A stretch of 64,000 nucleotides of DNA from Micractinium sp. NFX-FRZ (Eukaryota; Chlorophyta; Trebouxiophyceae; Chlorellales; Chlorellaceae), in contig JAPTJF010000026.1 of NCBI GenBank assembly GCA_029339195.1, positions 1 through 64,000 of the forward strand, in the 5' to 3' direction. Below, one piece after another: positions 57,125-64,000 of the stretch. The notes under the pieces were generated by a model. It saw nothing but the letters and a program-made list of their open reading frames with translations. It ran no database searches and had not been told where the DNA came from. Within the stretch, counting starts at the first letter, position 1. Each line of letters begins with the position of its first letter. A program made the position numbers and the translations under genes.

Positions 57125-60100
57125 TCACGGCAGCAGCATGCATTCAACCAGGCAGCTCAGCATGCAGCGGCAGCTGGGCAGGCGTGCAGGCAGGCACACC
57201 TCGTCGATCGCCCGCTGCAGCAACTTGTGCTTGATGCTGGCGTGCTTCAGGTAGTCTGCAGGGGGTAGTGGTTGGGTTGTAGAGGCAGGGATCAGCAGGC
57301 AGAGCACAGTGGGTGACGGCCACGCAAGTGAATGAATGCAGGGGGGGTATGCGCCCTGAGAAGGCCGCCGCCGCTGCTGCTGCTGCTGCTGCATTGGTTT
57401 GTGAGGGCCGGAGGTACTCACTGCTTCCGCTGCTGCCCTTGCCGCTACTCCCTGGTGCTGCTGCTGCTGCCACCACCTAGCTGCCGCGCTGCTCTTGCTG
57501 CCTCCAGCCCTGGTACCGCTGCTGCTGCTGCCTCCACCCCTCCGGCTGCTGCTACCGCCGCTGCTGCTGCCACCACCCATGCTGCTGCTGCCGCCGCTGC
57601 ATGTTCACCTGGGTGCGTTTCTGTGAAGGGCTTCAGCGCCGAGGGCGGCAGCCAGTTGTAATCGTTGGAGCCTGCAGGCATGGCAGCAACCAGGGGTTTG
57701 GTATTGAGCGGGGTGGGTGCCGGGAAGGTAGCTTAGCGGGCAGCCTGCCAGCATAGCAGCACTCGTGTCGGTGACGCCACGGCAGCAGGCAGGCAGGCAG
57801 GCAGGGGCTACAGTGTGCCTGCTTACAGCGCTTTCACCCGCAGGCACGACTCACGGAGCAAAGGACGTATGCGTGCTGGCAACTGGCTCACTCCCCATGC
57901 CCTGTCCAGCAGCACGGTACCCCAACACATCTCCCCCTTCCGCCAAGCCATGCCGTGCTAGCACTCCTCCTCGGCGCACCTGAACTCCCTGTGCCGCATC
58001 TGCTGCCTACGCACCGCCACACCATCACCGGAAAGCACCTCTCACCACACCGCCACACACCCCCCACACCTCGCCACGCCACCCCACTGTGCCGCCCCAC
58101 CCCACCCACCGTAGAAGACGCAGAAGAAGTCGGAGGCTGCATGCTTTGGCTTGAAGTGCTCGTCAGCTGTGGGGCGCTGCAGCTGGGCGGGCCACCAGGG
58201 GTACAACCCAATCTTGGCCCACACCAAGTCTCCCGCCTTGTACTGCGCCGCTGCTGCTGCCGCCGGGCCGCCAGCGGCGGCGCCACCGCCCGCCGCCGCC
58301 CCGCTGCCGGGCCGCCGCTGCGCCGAGGCGGCTGCCTTGGGCTGCTGCTTGGGCTTGGCGGCGGCTGCTGCCCCGGCGGCATGCTTGGGGCGGGGCGCGC
58401 CAGCGGGGCGCGCGCCGCCGCCGGTGGCACCGTTCAGAAGCTGCTGCCGCTGCTGCAAGCTGCGGGGGGCGCCCGGCATCGGCCGGATCGCCTGCCCGCC
58501 GGCGCCCGCCGACTCCCCGCCGCCAAAGCCGCCAGGGCGCGCCAGGCTGGCAGGCACCCCGCTGTTGAAGGGCCGTGCAGAGGAGGCAGCCGTGGGCAGC
58601 CGCTGCAGATGGCCCCCGCCGGGCGCCCCTCCCGCGCCGCCGCCTGCTGCCCCATTCGCGGCCTTCTTTCGCTGCCCGCCCTCGCCTCCAGCCGCATGGC
58701 TGGCAGGCCGCTTGCGGCTGCTTGGCCGGTCACTCGTGCCGCCGGCGCTGGGGCCAGGGGCCGGCGGCGCCGGGCGCTGCAGCACCTGGTGGCTGCTGGT
58801 GGCTGGGGCGGGCGCATAGCCCTGGGTGCGCCCTGCTGCTGCCCCCGCCACGTGTTGCTGCGGGCTGCTGGGCGGCGGGCCACACGTCGCCAGTGGATGC
58901 GGGTGCTGCTGCCGCCGCCACGGCGCCTGCTGCTGCGGCAGGCCCAAAGCAGCTGCCTGCGGGCGCACACGTGGCTCCGGTGCATCGCCGACCTCTAGCT
59001 GGGCAGTGGCTGAAACCTGGTATACCTGCGCTATCCTCTCAATCTGCTCCGGCTGCTTGCCCGGCGGCCGTCCGTGCACACTCTTGGGCCCCGCCATGCC
59101 GCCGCTGCTGGGGTGCTCTTGCTGCCCGCCATCATCTGCTGCACCACCGTCTGCTCCACCCTCCGCCTTGACCGCTGCCCCTCCGGCCTTGAAGGCTGGA
59201 TCGTCGGGATGAGGCTGCTTGCCTGGCGGCTGGCCGTGCACGCTGCGAGGGCCGGCGCCGCCTGCCGTGTCCTCCCCTGCCGCCCCTCGTGCCGTCGCCG
59301 CCGGCCCTTGCTGCTGCAGGTGCGCCCTGAGCGCCTCCGCCTCTGGCGTTCGGTCGTCGGGGTACGGCTGCTTGCCCGGTGGCTGCCCATGCACGCTGCG
59401 TGGCCCCGCCCAGGGCGCCTGGCCGGGGGCCGCGCACGCCGGCGGCGACGGCTCCGCAGAGCTCGGGCTGAAGGGGCGGCCCGGTGAGTCGGACAGTGCC
59501 GCCGCGCCTGCACCAGCAGCAGGTGCAACCCAATTGCCATCAGTTAAACATATCAACCATACACGCAGGGGTAGTGGCAGGGCACCCTTGGCCCTGCGCT
59601 GGCCGGGCGGCGGCAGCCCGCTGCTGCGGGCGGCCAGGGTGCCTAACGCTCTTCCTGGGTGCTGCCAGCACCCGACACGCCCCCGGCGGCAGCCTTGCAG
59701 TTGCAGCGGGCTGCCGCCAGAGGTCCCGCATGCCAGATGTGGCCCATGACAATGTGAGGGCCTCTGGGAAAGCAGGCTGCACCCGCAAATGCAACAACGC
59801 ACTCCGCCGCCGGGCAAGCCGCTCCCGCACCTCGAGAGGGGGACACCCCTTCGTGCTGCTGCTCGCTGTGCCGCCCGACGGGCTGCCATGGCGGCCCCTC
59901 TGGCTTGCGCCCTGCACCACACGCGAGGGCACGTTTCAGGGTAGCAAGGGCGGCTGCAGCAAGCAGTGCAGCGCCCTGCCAGGGCTCCAGGCGCCACCAG
60001 TGGCGCCGCCGCCGCCGCCGCCGCGCTGCGGCGGGCAGAACCAGGCAGGGCCACGCCTTCCCCGCTCCTGGCGGCGAACCCCTTTGGTCGGTACATGTCA

Positions 60101-60370
60101 CAACCTCAATTCCCTCCCCTTGAAAGTGCAGCAGCAGCGGGAGGGCACGAGCAAAGAGGACCCACCAGAGTGCAGCAGTGACTTCAGCTGTTTCGCTCCC
60201 CGGATCACCAATTTTGGTCCTGCAGCACGACAGTAATATAACTAGAGTCAAATGAGGGCCCTGGAGCCCGGGGCCAGGCTGCAGCGAGGAGGGCACGACA
60301 TGGTCGGCTATTTCGCTCTACCTGCTTCTCCTTCCTCCTCCAGGCGAGCCGAGATGCTAAGATTGTCCAT
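57125..60370 (-). CDS. PWWP-domain protein with three SVHGxPPGKQP repeats, 5 exons
   Basis: Model exons (minus): 60370-60322, 59507-58110, 57671-57609, 57451-57422 and 57255-57125 (556 residues). The C-terminal PWWP domain (KAGDLVWAKIGLYPWWPAQL, FFCVFYGSNDYNWLPPSALK, DYLKHASIKHKLLQRAIDEV) is split over four exons. PWWP domains usually bind methylated histone tails and DNA, so a nuclear role is expected. Upstream are three copies of GP(R/K)SVHG(Q/R)PPGKQP, 51-54 residues apart, and a basic stretch (SSRKRPASHAAGGEGGQRKK). The first exon (MDNLSISARLEEEGEAG) was chosen because its ATG, donor and phase fit. A continuous open frame upstream to 60096 is an alternative start. The end at 57125 is a read-through stop, and further 3' exons are possible. 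Confidence 0.7.
59051..59407 (-). repeat. Three coding repeats of the SVHGxPPGKQP motif
   Basis: Repeat starts on the plus strand are 59051, 59213 and 59366, so units are 162 and 153 bp (54 and 51 codons). The core is strongly kept while the linkers between copies have diverged. Confidence 0.85.
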
Positions 60371-61307
60371 CTGGCCGATGCTGGAGCCCCGCTACAGTTC
60401 CTCCAGCCTTGCCATTGCGGATCGAACTCTGTCTTCAAGACTGGCTGGCTTTCGGGAGCGCTGACTGAAGCTGGTGCTTATTGGGTGCAGTAGGGAGGCT
60501 CGGAAGCGCAGGGAATGCGAGAGCAGGCGTGTACTAGGAGAGGTGTACTGCTGGAGGGCGGGAGGCAGCGGCATATCTGCTGGGCCACACAGCCCGCCGG
60601 TGCACCCACCCCCATCACTGTCCAGACCGTCATTCCATGGGCAACGGATGTAGAAACAGGTTGCAGGGAGTGCCCTGCGTCAGACCACGCACGACAGCAC
60701 TTGGACCGGCAGCGGCGGGAGTTCAAGAGGGAGGGCCACGCCACCCAGCCACCCACCCCCGCCCCCACCTAGCTGCAACGCCTCTCCGCGTTCGCACAGC
60801 TTATTGGATCACGTACATGGCAGCCATGCAGCTTTTAAGCACACACTGACCATGCCATCTGGCTAAGGTTCTCGTGATGCGCTGGTTCACGCCCACGCCC
60901 CCACACCTGCAGCTCCCTCGCCGCCTTAGCTCAGACTCTTCCTCTTCTTGGTGCCTCTGCATCGCCGTTGAATTCCAAACGGATCCAGTTGAACTCCATA
61001 ATAGGGGTGGGGGGGCATGGTGCACCCCAGCCTCGTAGGGCAGGCTGAAGTGCGGCCACGCGGCGCCCTGCTCTGCGGCAATTTGTCCGGTGTGCTGCTG
61101 ATGCTCAATCATACATCCCAGCATTTATTGCTTGCCATCATGTGCTTCGTGTCACCATCACGGCTCCTTCTTTATGCAAGCCGGCGCTCCGTGGAACTTG
61201 GTGGCGTCAACACCGCCCCGCTGCGCCGTGCATGCTGGGCATGGCGTGGCGGAATCGAGTGCTTGCAAGGCCGCTTCGTCTGATCGTCACTTGTGTGAAC
61301 ATTTATC
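60371..61307. promoter_or_regulatory. Divergent promoter region of PWWP gene and dehydrogenase
   Basis: About 940 bp between two divergent starts. No conserved coding sequence was found. The minus frame ending at 60392 looks superficially coding but lacks a splice partner. Confidence 0.4.
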
Positions 61308-63828
61308 ATGGATGCCCTACTCTACTGCAGAGAGTTTGTTTCGGTGGCCTTGGAGTGTTGCCTGCAGGTGGGTGGTGGTGGCTGCGCTGCTTTTGTTGGC
61401 TCTCTCTTGCCCCTTTATGCTCACCTGATTTCTTCACATGTTGTGCAGAAGCTATGGATGCGCGGGCTGCCGAGCCTGAGCCTCATTGGCGGTCCTGCGG
61501 CTGGACAGGTGGTGATTGTCACTGGCCCAACCAGCGGCATCGGGAGGGAGACTGCAGCGGCCCTGGCAGCGAGAGGGGCCCGAGGTGAGGCCCGCGGCGG
61601 CCTGCTGTGAGCACCTGCCACCGCCTCTCCGCCTCCCCACCACCACGCCGCCGCTCATGCTCCCTGCTGCTGCCCCTGCAATGCAGTGATTTTGGCCTGC
61701 CGCAGCATTGCGCGGGGAGAGGCATTGAAGCAGCAGCTGGAGGAGGAGGCGCAGGCTGTGGGGCAGGCACAGCCGGAGCTTGAGGTAGGCCCTGGTTGGG
61801 CAATCATACCGCGGCGGGTGGACGTCGGTTGCACATCGCCAGTGTTACTGCAAGTGCAGGCTTCACGGCGTGCTGCTGCACCTCTGCCAGCTGAACAGCG
61901 CGTTCCTGTGCTACACTTGCCCGGTTTCCCGCAATCGCCCACCATGCCGCTCCGCTGCGCCCCTGCCGCTGCCCCGCGCTGCCGCCCACCTTCGCCGCGC
62001 TTTACTGCTGCCTGCACCCCCTCCTGCCTGCCTGCTTCTAGTATATCAATTGTAGTATGTGCTGCGTTTGACCCCCTTGCTCCCCTGCAGGTAATGCAGC
62101 TGGACCTCTCCTGCCTGCCTGCCACTGCCTCCCTACCTGCCCTCCCGCCTCTTTCCCTCCCTGACAGTTTCAACCTCTCGTGCTGCCTGCCCACTGCCTG
62201 CCCCCTTGCCCTCTGCCCCCCTGCAGGTCATGCAGCTGGACCTCTCCTCCCTGCAGTCCGTGCGCGCCTTTGCGGCCGCCTTCCGCGCCCGCGCCCTGCC
62301 CCTGCACGCCCTGGTCAACAACGCCGGCATCTTTGCCATGTCAGCGGCCCGGGAGACCACGCCCGACGGGTTTGAAGCGCACCTGGGGACCAACCACTTG
62401 GGGCACTTCCTCCTCACGCTGCTGCTGCTGCCCAGCCTGCGGGCCGGCGCGGAGCAGGCGCGTTGGGGGACCCGGGGGCACCAGGGGTGTGGGGCATCCA
62501 GGCGGGCAGGCACAAGGGATTGTGCGGCCGCGGGGGCAGCGGTAGCGTCGGCATCGTGTCAGCATTCTTGCCTGCTCCATTGCCTGTGCGTTTGCCTGCC
62601 TGCCCAACCCGCCTCTGCCCCTTCCCCTCCCTTTCCACTGCACCTACCCGCTGCTGCCCTGCTACCAACAGTGCAGTCCCCATCACTGTTCCCCATGCAT
62701 CAACCTCGACCTCACCCACACTCCAACGTCTCAATTCCACCTCCTCCACCCCCTCTCACCAACCATCCTACTTCACTAGCCAACCAACTCCAGCCCCCCC
62801 CCGGCGCCCTCACCTTCGACCCAACCCCACCCCACACCCTCGTGCAGGCGGGCCGCCCCTCCCGCGTGGTCCACGTCTCCTCCAAGCTCCACTTCATGGG
62901 CAGCATGCGCCAGCAGGACGTGAACCTGCAGGCGCCAGGCGCGTACAACTCGCTGGCAGCCTACGCCCAGAGCAAGCTGGCGCAGGTGCGGGCTTGAGGA
63001 AGTTGCTCGGCCACATCACATCACAACACATAGCTGGTTCCTGCCTCCGCTGCCCAAGCAGTTGCGGTGTGCTGGCCCCGCTCTGCATACTTGCGCAGGC
63101 CGCCAGCCTGGCCAAACAACCACGCATGATGGCCAGTTCCAGGGTGGAGTTGTTTGCTGGGCAGCTGACCACCTGTGCAACGTTGTCTTTCCCATTTCAA
63201 CTCGCCACAACAGACCGCAAGGAAACAGCAACGCCCTCCCTGCCCTCCCTGCCCCGCAGGTGCTGTTTGCGTGGGAGCTGCAGCGGCGGGCGGGCGGCGC
63301 CGTGCGGTCTGTGTCTGTGCACCCGGGGGAGGTGATGACGGATGTGGTGCGCAGCCTGCCGGGGCCGCTGCAGACGGCGTACCGCCTGCTGCTCACCACC
63401 GTACTACTCACGCCGCAGCAAGGTGGGCGGCCTCTCAAGTGGATGGTGGGGAGGAGCGGGGGCGGGTGGGGATGGTGAGCACTGCATGGCTTGGAGTGGT
63501 GCACCCTGAGTGATTGAACACGGCTGACCCTCCACCCTGCAACTCCCGCCTTGTGCCCGTGTCGGCTGCGAGGCCGCCAGCGCCAGGTGCAGCAGGGCAA
63601 ACTGGGTTATGTGCTGCATGCTCCTGCGCTGCTCTCACTCCCCTCCCCTTCTTCCACCATGCCCTGGGATATGCGCCACCCCAACCCGCCCGGCCCAACC
63701 TGTACTGCCTCCCTGCAGGCGCGCGCTGCAGCGTGTACTGCGCCACCAGCCCCGAGCTGGACAAGGAGAAGCTGGCGGGAAGCTACTATTTCGACTCAAA
63801 CTGCGCCCCCATCCCGCCCAGCAAGTGA
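61308..63828 (+). CDS. Short-chain dehydrogenase/reductase, 7 exons
   Basis: Exons: 61308-61367, 61449-61584, 61687-61784, 62227-62457, 62848-62985, 63260-63422 and 63719-63828 (311 residues). It is an NAD(P)-dependent oxidoreductase of the classical/extended SDR group most like retinol dehydrogenase or WWOX-type enzymes. It has the cofactor motif VTGPTSGIGRETA (about 44-56), ACRS after strand 2, LVNNAGIF (NNAG about 128-131), NHLGHFLLT, a VHVSS serine, and the catalytic YAQSK (Tyr 214, Lys 218), then VHPGEVMTD. A hydrophobic N-terminus may anchor it to a membrane. The substrate is unknown. The intron after 62457 uses a GC donor (CAG then GCGCGT), and only that keeps the frame. Confidence 0.92.
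62083..62255 (+). repeat. Copy of dehydrogenase exon 4 start
   Basis: CTGCAGGTAATGCAGCTGGA at 62085 precedes the true acceptor CTGCAGGTCATGCAGCTGGA at 62221. Both continue CCTCTCCT. The offset is 136 bp, and the copy keeps a full acceptor. Confidence 0.9.
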
Positions 63829-64000
63829 GAGGAGGACAGGGTGGGGTGGGAGGAAGGGTGGCAGTTGTGCGCTGGCTGGAGGGCGGGCTTCAGAGTGCAT
63901 GGCAAGGATCTGCCTGCCTGGCATCAATACCCAGCCTCCTTGCCTGGCAATTGGTGCCCACCGGTACCCTCCCAGCCTTCCGCTCCTGCCTGCCTGCCTT
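63829..64000. other. 3' flank of the dehydrogenase gene
   Basis: Expected 3' UTR and intergenic sequence up to the window end. It contains CTGCCTGC-rich tracts. No TGTAA is visible, so the poly(A) site may lie beyond the window. Confidence 0.5.

Noticed and set aside
59510..60096. Continuous N-terminal extension of the PWWP open frame
   Set aside because: It translates to Cys/Arg-rich sequence unlike the rest of the protein. A separate first exon at 60370-60322 joins in phase. The extension is kept only as an alternative start.
60392..60574. Possible small minus-strand coding exon
   Set aside because: The sequence looks mildly coding (SRKPASLEDRVRSAMARLEEL) but ends at a stop, with no partner exon or clear splice site. 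It is probably the 5' leader of the PWWP gene.

Overview
This window is nuclear DNA from a green plant-lineage microbe, most probably a trebouxiophyte alga of the Chlorella/Micractinium type. The evidence is GC-rich sequence, protein genes broken into many short exons by GT-AG (and some GC-AG) introns, TGTAA poly(A) signals of the chlorophyte kind, and plastid proteins (PsbP, a KEA1/2-type K+/H+ antiporter, a plastid arogenate/prephenate dehydratase) next to a plant-type DYRK kinase. The genus is inferred. I saw no prokaryotic, viral, organellar, tRNA, rRNA or CRISPR content.

I could build 13 protein genes exon by exon. In every model the exon lengths sum to a multiple of three and the splice phases agree. 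Left to right: an unrecognised minus-strand gene (176-1830); a SAM-dependent methyltransferase (+, 2580-4798); a 21-exon plant-type DYRK kinase (-, 5230-13543); EMC8/9 (+, 15040-16454); arogenate/prephenate dehydratase (-, 17087-20690); a 25-exon KEA1/2-type antiporter (+, 21041-31692); a 16-exon LRR receptor-like kinase (-, 32715-39094); a secreted or membrane-anchored PLC-like phosphodiesterase (-, 40329-44746); IFT88 (+, 45164-49954); TFIIA alpha/beta (-, 50389-51865); PsbP (-, 52941-55034); a PWWP-domain protein (-, 57125-60370); and a short-chain dehydrogenase (+, 61308-63828).

The genes do not form one pathway. Several are plastid-directed (ADT, KEA, PsbP), and ADT and KEA share a 350-bp divergent upstream region. 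Others act in signalling (DYRK, LRR kinase, PLC-like), ER membrane insertion (EMC8/9), cilia (IFT88), transcription (TFIIA) and probably chromatin (PWWP).

The most interesting signal lies in the introns. Many contain one or two decayed tandem copies of the neighbouring exon edge together with its splice site, with the repeat unit mostly about 80-145 bp. At least nine cases are in the KEA gene alone, and others are in the DYRK, ADT, LRR kinase, IFT88 and dehydrogenase genes. In the DYRK gene the copy lies exactly 90 bp away, is open in frame and keeps a splice donor, so a 30-residue alternative insertion is predicted. A second theme is an apparent excess of GC-AG introns: five are needed to keep frame among about 111 modelled.
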